64,000 bases of DNA from Balneola vulgaris DSM 17893 (GCF_000375465.1 NZ_AQXH01000001.1:130-64129); one strand, 5' to 3'; positions 17,280 through 27,314 are shown, numbered from the stretch's first letter. The notes: generated by a model from the sequence alone, not told the origin. Translations and numbers: made by a program.

Positions 17280-18417
17280 ATTCAGGCTTGTGGATACATG
17301 TAAAAGTAATATCGTCGAGTGGGGCTTCTTCACCTATGAAGGCTTCTAATGAGCTCTGTAGCTTGCGCACAATGGTCTTGGCATGTAAGGAGCCGTAAAT
17401 CTCCATCAACGACTGTATACGCTCTTCACCGTATTCTTCACCTCTGAAATTACGAGCTTCATTCAGTCCGTCGGTATAGAACAGTACCGAGTCTCCTTTC
17501 TTAAAGTGGAATTTCTTCACTTCCAAATGCTTTTCAAGTAATGCACTATTGGTCATACCAAGTGCAAAACCTTCAGCATTAAGGTTAAAAGTGGTATCAC
17601 GTTCACGGCTGTAAAATATTGGGATGTTATGGCCTGCTCTTACATATGTGAACTCATCTTTGTCATTCGGAAAGTACGCCACACATCCAGTAACAAAGGT
17701 TTTATCTCTACTGTTACTCTTCACATAGTCATTCAACTGAATGAATAGATCTTTAGGAGAGGGTTCTTCTTTTCGAACAATCATATTTACTAAAGCCTGC
17801 ATCCGCACCATGTACAAGGCAGCAGAAAGTCCTTTTCCGGATACATCGGCAATTACCACATAAGTGCCTTTGTCGGTATCTATAACATCGAGGTAATCGC
17901 CACCAACTTCTTTAGCGGTATGAGCAAAAGAGTACACTTCCATGTTATCTTTATTGATGGAAGTATTTGGGAGTAGGCTAAGCTGAATATCTCGTGCTAA
18001 ATCAATTTCTTTTTGGACATCAGATTTTTCCAATAGTTCTACTAACAGCAACAAGAACATGGATGCAAAGCTGAATGGGAGAAGCAGCTCTGAAAAGAAG
18101 ATAATGCCTGATAGCCCAAATATATCTACGATGTAATGAGCTACAAAACTAACAGCACCTAACCCGAAAGCTAATCGGCGAGTTGGATTCAAGCGTTGAG
18201 TTAAGTCAGAGAATAAGCGTAAGAACTTAACATGGCCAGGTAAGTTTTGACCTTGTTGGCGCTCAATATCCTCAACGGCTTCTTTGTATAATAATTTAAG
18301 GCGATCGGTATCGGCGGTAAGCTCTTTGGAAATACGATCACGGCTCATGCCCGATACATATTCCTGATAAAATTTCTTGGTTCCGTAACCTGATTGTGCT
18401 TCGTTCTTTAAACTCAA
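17278..18417 (-). CDS. PP2C/SpoIIE-type serine phosphatase with membrane segment
   Basis: A 379-residue protein with an N-terminal soluble part, two hydrophobic helices (about 82-101 and 104-127), a linker and a C-terminal SpoIIE/RsbU phosphatase domain (about 140-379). Metal-ligand motifs are visible: EVGGDYLDV, VIADVSGKGLSAAL, VRAGHNIP and LFYTDGLNEARN. Such phosphatases usually act on anti-anti-sigma (STAS) proteins; no STAS or RsbW-like kinase gene is near, so the partner is elsewhere or unknown. No GAF, PAS or HAMP sensor is recognisable. Confidence 0.87.
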   Translation of the reverse strand: MSLKNEAQSGYGTKKFYQEYVSGMSRDRISKELTADTDRLKLLYKEAVEDIERQQGQNLPGHVKFLRLFSDLTQRLNPTRRLAFGLGAVSFVAHYIVDIFGLSGIIFFSELLLPFSFASMFLLLLVELLEKSDVQKEIDLARDIQLSLLPNTSINKDNMEVYSFAHTAKEVGGDYLDVIDTDKGTYVVIADVSGKGLSAALYMVRMQALVNMIVRKEEPSPKDLFIQLNDYVKSNSRDKTFVTGCVAYFPNDKDEFTYVRAGHNIPIFYSRERDTTFNLNAEGFALGMTNSALLEKHLEVKKFHFKKGDSVLFYTDGLNEARNFRGEEYGEERIQSLMEIYGSLHAKTIVRKLQSSLEAFIGEEAPLDDITFTCIHKPE

Positions 18418-18488
18418 AGTGTACTTTCCTTTATTTAAGTAGCGCCTTGTTCGTAATTATACAGAAAAAGTTATATCGGTACATCATC

Positions 18489-19490
18489 TTACTGATATGC
18501 TTCATTAATACGCTTCTTCAGCTTCTCTTTTAGCGAAATATCAATAAAAGCAGCTTTTATTGCTTCAAGATTACAGCAGCGATAATGCTCCATATCCCAA
18601 CCAAATAGAGCTTTTAAATTTTGATACTCTGTAATCAGGTCAATATCTGAAAGGGAACGACCATCGGTATTAATACTCATTGAAACACCAGTATGATACA
18701 GTTTATCTACTGGGTGATCTGACAAAGTAGGGTACATATTGGTTTTAATGTTACTACTTGGGCACACTTCCAGGTGAATATGGCACTTTTTAAGGTGTTC
18801 AATCAGGGGCAGGTTTTCGATGCTTCGAACTCCATGACCTATACGCTGAACGTGCAATTCATCCACTACTTCTTTCACACTTTCCGCACCGAGAGCTTCC
18901 CCGGCATGACATGTACACGGTAAATTATTCTTGCTTGCGAAATTAAATGCCGATCGATGAGCGTCTATTGGGTAACCTGCCTCATCAGCAGCCAAGTCAA
19001 ACCCAACTACATTTGAACCACGAAATTGATCCACTAAATGGATGGTTTGCATGCTTTGCTGTTCAGAAAAATGACGAAGTGTACACAGTATTAAACGAGC
19101 TTCAATCCCCGTTTTTTTCTTACCCTCATTTATAGCTTCATCAACGGCTTGTACTACTTCTTCAGCGGTTAAGCCTTTCTTAAGATGTTGAAGGGGAGCA
19201 AAACGAATCTCTGCATAAATTACATTATCAGCTAAGAGTTGATCAAATAAATCTAAGGTTACTAGCTTTAGTTGTTCCTTCGTTTGCATGATATCGATAC
19301 TAGCTGAAGCACACTCGATATATTCTTTTAAGTCTGCACAGTTGTTGGGTGCAATGAATTTCTTCGAATAACTTTCTTTCGATATGCCAGGAATTAACTT
19401 ACTCACCACCTTATAACTTAAAGAGCAGTCTAAGTGGAGATGTAATTCGATTTTAGGAAGTTCTTTAACGAGTTCGGAAAAATTCTTCAA
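18489..19490 (-). CDS. Adenosine deaminase-like metallo-hydrolase
   Basis: A 333-residue enzyme of the adenosine/adenine/AMP deaminase superfamily. Zinc and catalytic residues are visible: His17 and His19 in ELHLHLDCSLS, His195 and Glu198 in CHAGE, His219 in GHGVRSIE, and Asp276. In classical adenosine deaminase a second Asp follows (NTDDP); here the sequence is NTDGRSLSD. The expected reaction is deamination of adenosine to inosine for purine salvage, but the altered base-contact residue leaves the substrate open. It lies between the phosphatase and polA genes with no clear operon partner. Confidence 0.8.
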   Translation of the reverse strand: MKNFSELVKELPKIELHLHLDCSLSYKVVSKLIPGISKESYSKKFIAPNNCADLKEYIECASASIDIMQTKEQLKLVTLDLFDQLLADNVIYAEIRFAPLQHLKKGLTAEEVVQAVDEAINEGKKKTGIEARLILCTLRHFSEQQSMQTIHLVDQFRGSNVVGFDLAADEAGYPIDAHRSAFNFASKNNLPCTCHAGEALGAESVKEVVDELHVQRIGHGVRSIENLPLIEHLKKCHIHLEVCPSSNIKTNMYPTLSDHPVDKLYHTGVSMSINTDGRSLSDIDLITEYQNLKALFGWDMEHYRCCNLEAIKAAFIDISLKEKLKKRINEAYQ

Positions 19491-19570
19491 TGGTTTGGGA
19501 ATCTGAGTTCGGAATTATCTGCAAAACCTTTAGTTTCTGAAGGTACAATTTTTGTTAATAAAAGGACTTC

Positions 19571-22327
19571 ATGTCAAAGAAACTTCTCTTTTTGTTAGAT
19601 GGTATGGCCTTAGCCTACCGAGCGCACTTCGCATTTGTAAATTCTAGACTTAAAAACTCCGAAGGAATAGCAACAGGGCCTGTTCTAGGCTTCGCTAATA
19701 CCTTGTTGAAGATGTTAGAAGAAGAGAAGCCAACTCACATTGCAGTGGCTTGGGATACTCATGTTCCAACCTTCAGGCATGAAATGGATGATAGCTATAA
19801 AGCGAATCGTCCACCTCAACCCGACGAATTGAGAGTTGGGATACCGTTAATCAAAGAGATGGTAGAAAAGTGGGGTATAAAGAATATCGAAAAAGATGGC
19901 TATGAAGCAGATGATGTGATTGGTACAATTGCTGCAGGTGCCAATGCAGATGATGTAGATGTACTTTTGGTAACCCCCGATAAAGATTTTATGCAGTTAG
20001 TGCATGATCATATCAAAATGATGAAGCCCGATAACAAAGATGGTGGTTTCAATATCATTGATAGGGAAGGGGTGATGGAATACTTTGGAGTATACCCTGA
20101 ACAAGTAATTGATGTGTTAGCAATTATAGGAGATGCTTCAGATAATGTGCCAGGTGTTCCGGGTATAGGGAAGAAAGGAGCTCCGAAGTTAGTTCAAAAA
20201 TTCGGCTCGTTAGATGAGGCCATAGCAAAAGCCGATACCATCACGGCGAAGCGTCAGCGTGAAGGACTTCAGAATTATGCCGGCCAAGCTATGCACGCAA
20301 AGAGAATGGTAACCATTAAAACAGATGTACCTGATGTACTTGAATGGGAAGCTTTAGCTTGGAATGGTGAAGACAAAAAAGAGTTAGGTCTGTTCTTTAA
20401 GCGAATGGAGTTTAGAACGCTTACAAAAAAATATTTAGGGGAAGAACCGCTCGAAATTGAAAACAAAGCGGGTGACCAAGGTGATCTATTTGGTACGTTT
20501 GTAGAAGAAGCCCCTAAAGAAAAGCTTGATGCTGAAAACAACGCATATAGCTTGGTAAACACCATGGAAGGGGTAAATGCTTTAGTAGCTGAGCTGAAAG
20601 GAGCTAAAGTTCTCAGTTTTGATACAGAAACAGATTCGCCTGATCCTGTATCTGCAAAAATAGTTGGGGTTTCATTTTCGGTGCAAGCTGGAAGTGGATA
20701 TTACATACCTGTGAATGTGGAAGGTGGACTCGATCAGCAAGAGGTGATGGATGTAATTCGTCCACTGTTCGAGAATAAAGAAACCACACTCGTAGCTCAT
20801 AACTTTAAATTCGATTACCTCATTCTACAACGATGTGGTGTTCAATTAAAAGGAAAGCCATTCGATACAATGATCGCTGCCTATTTGATTGATGCGAATC
20901 AAAAAGTGAAAATGGATGAGCTGGCTAAGAAATTGTTGAACTATGCTCCTGTGCCCATCGAAGAGCTTATAGGTAAAGGAAAGAAGCAAATTTCGATGGC
21001 CGATTTAAGCCCTGAAGAAGTATATCTATATGCCGCCGAAGATGCTGATATCACCCTTCGCTTATATGAGATTTTGCATAAGCAATTAGAGAAAGACGGC
21101 TTAGTAGAAGTTGCTGATACCGTTGAATTCCCTTTGATGAAAGTATTAGCTGAGATCGAATACCAAGGGGTTCGCTTGGATACGGATATGTTGAATGGGT
21201 TTTCAAAGGACTTAGAAACAGATTTAAAAGAACTAGAAGGAAAAATCTACGAGAAAGCCGGTGAGGAATTTAATATCAATTCTCCACAGCAACTAGGCAC
21301 CATTCTTTTTGAAAAGCTTGGATTACCAGCAGGGAAGAAAACCAAAACTGGTAGATATTCGACCAATGAATCAGTGCTTACCAAGTTAGCAGTGAAGTAT
21401 GAGATTCCGAGTTTGATTCTTGAATACCGCCAATTAGCGAAGTTAAAATCTACCTATGTGGATGCCCTTCCATCATTGATTAATGAAGACACAGGTAGAA
21501 TTCATACCGACTTTAACCAAAGTGTAGCGGCTACGGGTCGACTATCGTCTTCTAATCCCAATCTTCAAAATATCCCCATTCGAACTAAAAGAGGACGTGA
21601 AATTCGTAAGGCTTTTATAGCCGAAGATGGATATAAGATCATGTCGGCCGATTACTCTCAAGTTGAACTTCGAGTGATTGCTCATATCGCTAAAGATGAA
21701 GCCATGATAGAAGCCTTTAAAAATGGGGAAGACATCCATGCGCGTACTGCGAAAGAGATATTTCACTTAGAATCTTTGGAAGAAGTAACTGCAGATCACC
21801 GTCGTAAGGCAAAGGAAGTTAATTTCGGTATTCCTTATGGATTAAGTGCTTTTGGTTTAGCTCAAAACTTAGGTATCGAGAATAATGAAGGGAAAGATAT
21901 GATTGATGAATACTTCAATCGATTCCCAAATATCTTGAACTACATTAACGACACCAAACAATTCGCTAAAGACAACGGCTATGTTCAAACACTGATGGGG
22001 CGTAGAAGGTATGTACCTGATATCAACTCTGGGAATTGGAATGTGCGTGGTTTCGCTGAACGCGTTGCCATAAATATGCCTATTCAAGGAACGGCTGCGG
22101 ATGTTATAAAGCTGGCAATGATCAAAATTCATGACTGGTTAAGCTCTGAAGATCTAAAGAGTCGCATGCTACTTCAGGTTCATGATGAATTGATCTTTGA
22201 AATTCATGAATCGGAATTAGAAACTGTGCCTCCAAAGATTATTGAAATGATGGAGCAAGCTGTGGAGATGGCTGTACCGTTAAAAGTAGAAGCCGGTATT
22301 GGCGAAAACTGGCTAGAGGCACACTAA
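19571..22327 (+). CDS. polA: DNA polymerase I
   Basis: A 918-residue repair and Okazaki-fragment polymerase. Domains in order: 5'-3' exonuclease (about 1-300, GYEADDVIGTIA and DKDFMQL, with helix-hairpin-helix GVPGIGKKGAPKLV), 3'-5' exonuclease (about 330-520, starting VLSFDTETDSPD, so proofreading residues appear present) and the polymerase domain (about 540-918, with TGRLSSSNPNLQNIPIR, DYSQVELRV, the O-helix RRKAKEVNFGIPYG and VHDELIFE). Length and domain set match E. coli Pol I. It is transcribed divergently from the deaminase gene. Confidence 0.97.
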   Translation: MSKKLLFLLDGMALAYRAHFAFVNSRLKNSEGIATGPVLGFANTLLKMLEEEKPTHIAVAWDTHVPTFRHEMDDSYKANRPPQPDELRVGIPLIKEMVEKWGIKNIEKDGYEADDVIGTIAAGANADDVDVLLVTPDKDFMQLVHDHIKMMKPDNKDGGFNIIDREGVMEYFGVYPEQVIDVLAIIGDASDNVPGVPGIGKKGAPKLVQKFGSLDEAIAKADTITAKRQREGLQNYAGQAMHAKRMVTIKTDVPDVLEWEALAWNGEDKKELGLFFKRMEFRTLTKKYLGEEPLEIENKAGDQGDLFGTFVEEAPKEKLDAENNAYSLVNTMEGVNALVAELKGAKVLSFDTETDSPDPVSAKIVGVSFSVQAGSGYYIPVNVEGGLDQQEVMDVIRPLFENKETTLVAHNFKFDYLILQRCGVQLKGKPFDTMIAAYLIDANQKVKMDELAKKLLNYAPVPIEELIGKGKKQISMADLSPEEVYLYAAEDADITLRLYEILHKQLEKDGLVEVADTVEFPLMKVLAEIEYQGVRLDTDMLNGFSKDLETDLKELEGKIYEKAGEEFNINSPQQLGTILFEKLGLPAGKKTKTGRYSTNESVLTKLAVKYEIPSLILEYRQLAKLKSTYVDALPSLINEDTGRIHTDFNQSVAATGRLSSSNPNLQNIPIRTKRGREIRKAFIAEDGYKIMSADYSQVELRVIAHIAKDEAMIEAFKNGEDIHARTAKEIFHLESLEEVTADHRRKAKEVNFGIPYGLSAFGLAQNLGIENNEGKDMIDEYFNRFPNILNYINDTKQFAKDNGYVQTLMGRRRYVPDINSGNWNVRGFAERVAINMPIQGTAADVIKLAMIKIHDWLSSEDLKSRMLLQVHDELIFEIHESELETVPPKIIEMMEQAVEMAVPLKVEAGIGENWLEAH

Positions 22328-22483
22328 GGAGTTAGTAAAATAAAATAGTATGAAATAGTCTCAGGAGTTTTTTTACTCCTAAGAGAATAGGTATCGTGGA
22401 AATGTAAGACTCATACTTATTTCAATATTTTATAGAGGAGACTGTATATTTTTAATTGATCGTACTAAAAAAACTACCAAAAA

Positions 22484-22512
22484 GACGTCATCCTGTACTT
22501 ATTTCAGGATCT
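22484..22512. repeat. Left hairpin repeat flanking the GIY-YIG gene
   Basis: A 29-base element starting GACGTCATCCTG and ending CAGGATCT. Internally ATCCTG and CAGGAT form a hairpin. Its reverse complement recurs at 22856-22884 with two mismatches, so the two copies are inverted around the nuclease gene. Confidence 0.75.
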
Positions 22513-22548
22513 TTGTAAGGATTTATTCTTTGATCTGTCTTACTAATC

Positions 22549-22839
22549 ATGAGCAAAGGATACGTCTATTTTCTAACCAATTTTCAAAGAAGTACGCTAT
22601 ATATAGGTATTACTTCTAATCTCACGAGAAGAATCTGGGAACACAAACAAGGGAAAGGATCAGCATTTACTACTAGGTATAAGCAAACAATTTTGATTTA
22701 TGCAGAGGAATTTGATTCTATAGTTGATGCTATTGACCGCGAAAAGCAATTAAAGAACTGGCATAAAGAATGGAAATGGAATTTGGTAAAGCAACATAAT
22801 CCAAGATTGGAAGATTGGTATGAGACTTTAAGGGCTTGA
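22549..22839 (+). CDS. Small GIY-YIG family endonuclease
   Basis: A 96-residue stand-alone GIY-YIG nuclease domain of the YhbQ/UvrC-N group. The two signature strands are YVYFLTN (5-11) and TLYIGIT (17-23); the catalytic Arg lies in LTRRIWEHK and the metal-binding Glu in REKQLKNWH. All key residues are present, so it should be active, but no DNA-binding domain is attached. It lies alone after polA and is bracketed by two inverted 29-base hairpins about 35 bases upstream and 16 bases downstream. That layout suggests a small mobile or repeat-associated unit. Target unknown. Confidence 0.85.
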   Translation: MSKGYVYFLTNFQRSTLYIGITSNLTRRIWEHKQGKGSAFTTRYKQTILIYAEEFDSIVDAIDREKQLKNWHKEWKWNLVKQHNPRLEDWYETLRA

Positions 22840-22855
22840 CCTGTGGTAGCACATA

Positions 22856-22884
22856 AGATCCTGAAACAAGTTCAGGATGACGTC
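22856..22884. repeat. Right hairpin repeat flanking the GIY-YIG gene
   Basis: A 29-base element running AGATCCTG...GGATGACGTC, the reverse complement of the left copy at 27 of 29 positions. ATCCTGAA and TTCAGGAT make a perfect 8-bp stem with a five-base loop. It has no T tract, so it is not a typical terminator. Confidence 0.75.
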
Positions 22885-23005
22885 ATATCAACATTGTGTA
22901 AAAACGGCACCGTCATTCCATAGCTCAATCAATATCTACGATTCAGATTAATAAAATAAGCTTCAATTAAGGAACATTTTAAGTAGGTGAAGTGGTTCTA
23001 CCCAC

Positions 23006-24508
23006 ATGCAGATAAATAAAGATAATGATGTCATCATCATCGGCTCAGGAATGGGCGGGATGTCGACAGGAGCCCTACTTGCAAACAGCGGATTTAAAGT
23101 ACTAATACTAGAAGCAGCGGCACTTCCAGGTGGCTGTAGTTCCTCCTATTACAGAAGAGGATTGACCTTTGAATCTGGGGCTACCACGCTAATTGGTTTC
23201 GATGAAAACCAACCCCTTTGGAAACTTGAACAAGAGACAGGAATTCGAATTCCACGCGAAGAAATTTCACCAAGTATGTCGGTGTGGATTGAGGGGGAAC
23301 AAGCCACGCGTTATAAAGATCGCGATGAATGGATAAAAGAAGCAGGACGTGTATTTGGTAACCCCACAGCTCAAAAAGCATTTTGGGAAAAAGCATTTCA
23401 AGTGGCAGATACAGTATGGGATGTCTCGCTAAAAAACCCATCCTTCCCACCACAGTCTATATCAGATTGGGGGCAATTGTTTACTTCCAACCACCCCAAA
23501 GATGCTTATGTGTTGCCTTATGCATTTAAATCAATGCGGGAAATAATGCAACGCTTTAATGTGGACACCCCTCGATTTAGGCGTTTCGTAGATGAGCAGT
23601 TAATGATTACAGCACAGTCAAAAAGTGAAGATACCCCTTTTATTTTTGGGGCAGCTGGAATCACCTACACCAACTATTCCAATTACTATGTGCCGGGTGG
23701 ACTCATTGAAATGATAAACACCATCCGAGATTTTATTCATAAAAAAGGGGGTGCTCTTTATACTCGAGAACGGGTAACTGATGTGAGTTTCTCCAATGGA
23801 TGGTATACCCTTGAAACTCAGCGTGGGAAATCTTCTATACGAAATAAGTACCAAGCACCTATCGTTGTTTCTAATATCCCAGTTTGGAATATGGGAGAGA
23901 TTACCAGAGGTACGATGAGTCAATATTTCGTAAATGAATCCAAGAAATATGATAAAGCATGGGGTGCTATTTCTGTAGGGATAGCTACCACCGATACTTA
24001 CACAGATTCGATGAGCTTGCATCATCAAATCCATTTAGGCGAAGAACATGTTCCTTATACAAATTCCGAATCTATCTTTGTATCTATGTCACAAAAAGGG
24101 GATACCCAGCGGGCCCCAAATGGATTCCGAACTTTAAATGTGTCGTGCCACGCCTCTCCAGAATATTGGTTTAATCTTCAGGGTGAATATGATGTAGCAA
24201 AGCAAGAAGTTGAAGATTACATCGTTCGCACATTACAATCTAAGCTTCCGGGTTTTGCCGCTTCAAATATAGAAACAATTCATACAGCAACGCCTATAAC
24301 TTGGCAGAATTGGGTGTACCGTAAAAAAGGCAGGGTAGGTGGCATACCCCAAAGCATGGCACGGAGCTTGCTAAATTGGACACCCAATCAGACACCATTT
24401 ACAGGTCTTTACCTCGTAGGTGATACAACCTACCCAGGACAGGGAATTCCTGGCGTAACTTTAAGTGGTATCAACGTATATTGGCGCATCCTAAAAAATC
24501 ACAAATAA
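23006..24508 (+). CDS. FAD-dependent CrtI-like oxidoreductase
   Basis: A 500-residue flavoprotein with an N-terminal dinucleotide-binding fold (about 8-40: DVIIIGSGMGGMSTGALLANS, then ILEAAALPGG). A C-terminal FAD-closing segment GLYLVGDTTYPGQGIPGVTLSG lies near residue 470. This is the layout of the phytoene desaturase / carotenoid isomerase / all-trans-retinol saturase group. No crtB or other carotenoid gene is adjacent, so a carotenoid role is only one possibility. Another member of the superfamily is at 54377-55972. The rhomboid gene begins ten bases after its stop. Confidence 0.75.
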   Translation: MQINKDNDVIIIGSGMGGMSTGALLANSGFKVLILEAAALPGGCSSSYYRRGLTFESGATTLIGFDENQPLWKLEQETGIRIPREEISPSMSVWIEGEQATRYKDRDEWIKEAGRVFGNPTAQKAFWEKAFQVADTVWDVSLKNPSFPPQSISDWGQLFTSNHPKDAYVLPYAFKSMREIMQRFNVDTPRFRRFVDEQLMITAQSKSEDTPFIFGAAGITYTNYSNYYVPGGLIEMINTIRDFIHKKGGALYTRERVTDVSFSNGWYTLETQRGKSSIRNKYQAPIVVSNIPVWNMGEITRGTMSQYFVNESKKYDKAWGAISVGIATTDTYTDSMSLHHQIHLGEEHVPYTNSESIFVSMSQKGDTQRAPNGFRTLNVSCHASPEYWFNLQGEYDVAKQEVEDYIVRTLQSKLPGFAASNIETIHTATPITWQNWVYRKKGRVGGIPQSMARSLLNWTPNQTPFTGLYLVGDTTYPGQGIPGVTLSGINVYWRILKNHK

Positions 24509-24518
24509 AGAACTTCTT

Positions 24519-25145
24519 TTGAATCAGTTTTCTCCGAACACGCAGTTTTCAGTTTTTCCACCCGCAGTAAAATACCTCCTTATTTGGAACGGTATTTTCT
24601 TTTTAGCAACCGTAAGTATTACGGGCGGCGGTTGGACTCCATTAGGGAATTTACTTGCTCCATTTTTAGTGCTTCAGCCTTTAGGTGATGGTTTCTTACC
24701 GTGGCAATTAGTTTCGTATATGTTTCTACATGCCGACTTCTCGCACATCTTTTTCAACTTATTTGCATTGTGGATTTTTGGGCAAGCTCTAGAAAACTTA
24801 TGGGGTACCAAACGATTTCTCCTGTATTACTTTCTAACAGGAATTGGAGCTGGAATTGTTCAAATACTAGTAAGTGATGGTTCAACCATTGGGGCATCAG
24901 GATCTGTATTTGGGATACTTTTAGGCTTTGGAATGATGTTCCCAGATAATCGCATCATGTTGCTTTTTCCACCCATTCCAATTAAAGCGAAATACTTTGT
25001 AGCTATGTATGGGTTGTTTGAATTATTCAACGGATTAACCAGAACCGATTCAGGAGTTGCACATTTTGCTCACTTAGGAGGATTGGTGGTTGGTTTCATC
25101 CTTATTAAATTGTGGAAACTTAAAAAGCCTCAATCTTACGCTTAA
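24519..25145 (+). CDS. Rhomboid intramembrane serine protease
   Basis: A 208-residue, six-helix membrane protein. The catalytic dyad is Ser128 in GASGSVFG and His185 in HFAHLGG; HADFSHIFFN at 71-80 supplies the oxyanion/loop residues. Rhomboids cut transmembrane substrates within the bilayer; the substrate here is unknown. The frame opens with TTG at 24519 and no better ATG lies before the conserved core. It is immediately followed by a second rhomboid gene 15 bases on, and the two are distinct paralogues. Confidence 0.87.
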   Translation: MNQFSPNTQFSVFPPAVKYLLIWNGIFFLATVSITGGGWTPLGNLLAPFLVLQPLGDGFLPWQLVSYMFLHADFSHIFFNLFALWIFGQALENLWGTKRFLLYYFLTGIGAGIVQILVSDGSTIGASGSVFGILLGFGMMFPDNRIMLLFPPIPIKAKYFVAMYGLFELFNGLTRTDSGVAHFAHLGGLVVGFILIKLWKLKKPQSYA

Positions 25146-25160
25146 TCATCTTCGCATTCT

Positions 25161-26015
25161 ATGATGAATAATCAGTCATACGACTCTTTTTGGAATACAG
25201 CTAAACGTGGGTTTATGCGTATGCCCACGGCCATTCGATGGATTATAGGTTCAACAACTATAGTATTCCTTATTCAGATGCTTGGTGGCAATTTTGTAAA
25301 CAATCTATTGTTTCAAGCCTTTGCGTTCGATCCGAGCTTCCCAACGGTATTTATTCAGCCTTGGCGCTTAATTACCTATGCTTTTTTACATGTTGGTTTT
25401 CTACACTTTCTATTTAATATGCTTTGGTTGTATTGGGTTGGACGATCAGTAGAAGAAACAATCGGCCCAAGATCATTTACCATTGTATATTTTTCAGCTG
25501 CCATATTTGGAGCACTTTTAGATGCCATATTCGCTAATATTTTTGGCTTAAACTTAGTAATAGGGGCATCAGGTGCGGTTACAGGAGTGCTAGTAGCTTT
25601 TGCAATGCTTTATCCAAGAGCTCCCATCATGCTATTCTTATTGCCACCCATCGAAGCTCGATACTTTGTGGTAGGTTGGGTACTTATTGATGTGTTGTTT
25701 ATTGGTAAACAAGATAGCGTAGCAAGACTAGTACATATTGGTGGAGCTTTAAGTGGTTATCTATTGTTGAAAGCCTACAAAAACGGTACAGACCTAAGCG
25801 TTATCATCCGATATTTTGAGTATCTTTTCGGCAAGCTTAAACCATCACGAAAACCACGAAATAATAACATGAGTATTGTTCGTGATGTGGAAGTTGTGGA
25901 AGAGGTAGAGCAATCTGAATTAGATGAAATTCTTGAAAAGATTTCAAAGGATGGCTACGATGCTCTTACCAAAGAGGAAAAACAGAAATTATTCGAATTA
26001 AGTAAAAAGAAGTAG
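25161..26015 (+). CDS. Rhomboid intramembrane serine protease with DUF6576-like tail
   Basis: A 284-residue paralogue of the preceding protein with Ser138 in GASGAVTG, His192 in RLVHIGG and [15 protein letters not shown] at 75-89. After the last membrane helix comes a cytoplasmic extension of about 75 residues. This ends in an acidic helical motif ([20 protein letters not shown]) that matches the DUF6576 tail often seen on Bacteroidota rhomboids. Two start codons lie in tandem (25161 and 25164). The ispG gene begins eight bases after its stop. Confidence 0.88.
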   Translation: MMNNQSYDSFWNTAKRGFMRMPTAIRWIIGSTTIVFLIQMLGGNFVNNLLFQAFAFDPSFPTVFIQPWRLITYAFLHVGFLHFLFNMLWLYWVGRSVEETIGPRSFTIVYFSAAIFGALLDAIFANIFGLNLVIGASGAVTGVLVAFAMLYPRAPIMLFLLPPIEARYFVVGWVLIDVLFIGKQDSVARLVHIGGALSGYLLLKAYKNGTDLSVIIRYFEYLFGKLKPSRKPRNNNMSIVRDVEVVEEVEQSELDEILEKISKDGYDALTKEEKQKLFELSKKK

Positions 26016-26023
26016 GGCAATAC

Positions 26024-27241
26024 ATGGCTTCTATTAATAGAAGAAAGTCGATACAAGTAATGGTAGGAGATGTTCCTGTTGGTGGGGGAGCTCCTATTGT
26101 TGTGCAGTCTATGACGAACACCGATACTGCAGACATTGAAGAAACGGTAAATCAAATTGATCATCTTCATCAATCTGGGTCAGAAATTGTTCGAATTACC
26201 GTGAACAATGATCAAGCTGCGAAAGCGGTGCCTCATATTAAAGAGAAGTTGATGAACCGTGGAGTTCCCGTTCCTATTGTTGGCGACTTCCATTACAATG
26301 GTCATGTACTACTTACTAAGTATCCAGATATGGCAGAGTCGCTTGCCAAATTCCGCATTAATCCGGGGAATACAGGCACCAAAGCACGTGATGAGAACTT
26401 TACCACCATTGTAGAGCAAGCCATTAAATATGACAAACCGGTGCGTATTGGTGTAAACTGGGGGTCGCTTGATCAACAGCTTCTTGCACAGAAAATGGAT
26501 GCTAATAACGACCTAGCCAAGCCTAAGTCGGCCAAAGAAGTTATGCTTGACACCATGGTTGAAAGTGCAAAGCGTTCATCAAAGCTTGCCGAAGAAGTAG
26601 GCCTTGCTTCCGATAAAATTATCATCAGTTGTAAGATGTCGGGTGTACAAGATGTAGTGGAAGTTTACACTCGTGTAGCTGAAGTAGTGCCGTATCCATT
26701 ACATGTTGGACTTACAGAAGCAGGAATGGGTATGAAAGGCATGGTGGCAAGTTCTGCAGCGCTATCAGTGATTCTGCAACGTGGCATTGGCGATACCATT
26801 CGTGTATCCTTAACCCCACAACCGGGGGCAGATCGTGCACTCGAAGTTCAAGTAGCACAACAAGTATTGCAATCATTAGGCATTCGTAGTTTCATTCCTC
26901 AAGTAACTTCTTGCCCCGGATGTGGACGTACCAAGAGTACCTACTTCCAAGAACTAGCCGAAGACATTCAAGAGTATATCAAAGAGTCGATGCCTGTTTG
27001 GCGACAGGTGTATCCAGGCGTTGAGGAGATGGATGTAGCCGTGATGGGTTGCGTTGTTAACGGACCGGGTGAATCGCGAGCAGCCAATATTGGAATCTCA
27101 CTTCCTGGAACTTTTGAAGAACCGAAAGCTCCGGTGTACATGGATGGTGAGCACTTCAAAACCTTAAAAGGGGATGGCATCGGTGATGAGTTTCGCAAAA
27201 TCCTCAACGACTACATCAAAAAGAATTACGGAAAGAACTAA
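26024..27241 (+). CDS. ispG: 4-hydroxy-3-methylbut-2-enyl diphosphate synthase (flavodoxin type)
   Basis: A 405-residue [4Fe-4S] enzyme of the MEP pathway of isoprenoid synthesis, converting the cyclic diphosphate MEcPP to HMBPP. The N-terminal TIM barrel contains [16 protein letters not shown] and LKFRINPGN-like [17 protein letters not shown]. The C-terminal domain carries the cluster ligands [11 protein letters not shown] and [10 protein letters not shown]. The length fits the two-domain bacterial form, unlike the much longer three-domain IspG of many Bacteroidetes and plants. It follows the rhomboid gene by eight bases. Confidence 0.96.
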   Translation: MASINRRKSIQVMVGDVPVGGGAPIVVQSMTNTDTADIEETVNQIDHLHQSGSEIVRITVNNDQAAKAVPHIKEKLMNRGVPVPIVGDFHYNGHVLLTKYPDMAESLAKFRINPGNTGTKARDENFTTIVEQAIKYDKPVRIGVNWGSLDQQLLAQKMDANNDLAKPKSAKEVMLDTMVESAKRSSKLAEEVGLASDKIIISCKMSGVQDVVEVYTRVAEVVPYPLHVGLTEAGMGMKGMVASSAALSVILQRGIGDTIRVSLTPQPGADRALEVQVAQQVLQSLGIRSFIPQVTSCPGCGRTKSTYFQELAEDIQEYIKESMPVWRQVYPGVEEMDVAVMGCVVNGPGESRAANIGISLPGTFEEPKAPVYMDGEHFKTLKGDGIGDEFRKILNDYIKKNYGKN

Positions 27242-27314
27242 GGTTCACATTCCATTGGGTAGCAATAATCCTTTCAATTTAGAATGCTAAGGCACAAGCG
27301 GTCTTTCAATTAGT

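Noticed and set aside
22361-22384. AGGAGT/ACTCCT hairpin after polA, first taken as a polA terminator
   Set aside because: Six-base stem with the T run in the loop instead of after the stem; not a convincing terminator.
23618-24034. 138-residue minus-strand frame inside the CrtI-like gene
   Set aside because: Antisense to a conserved flavoprotein with no recognisable domain or start signal.
23006-24508. Idea that the CrtI-like gene marks a carotenoid cluster
   Set aside because: No crtB, crtY, crtZ or other carotenoid gene is beside it, and the superfamily covers many other substrates.
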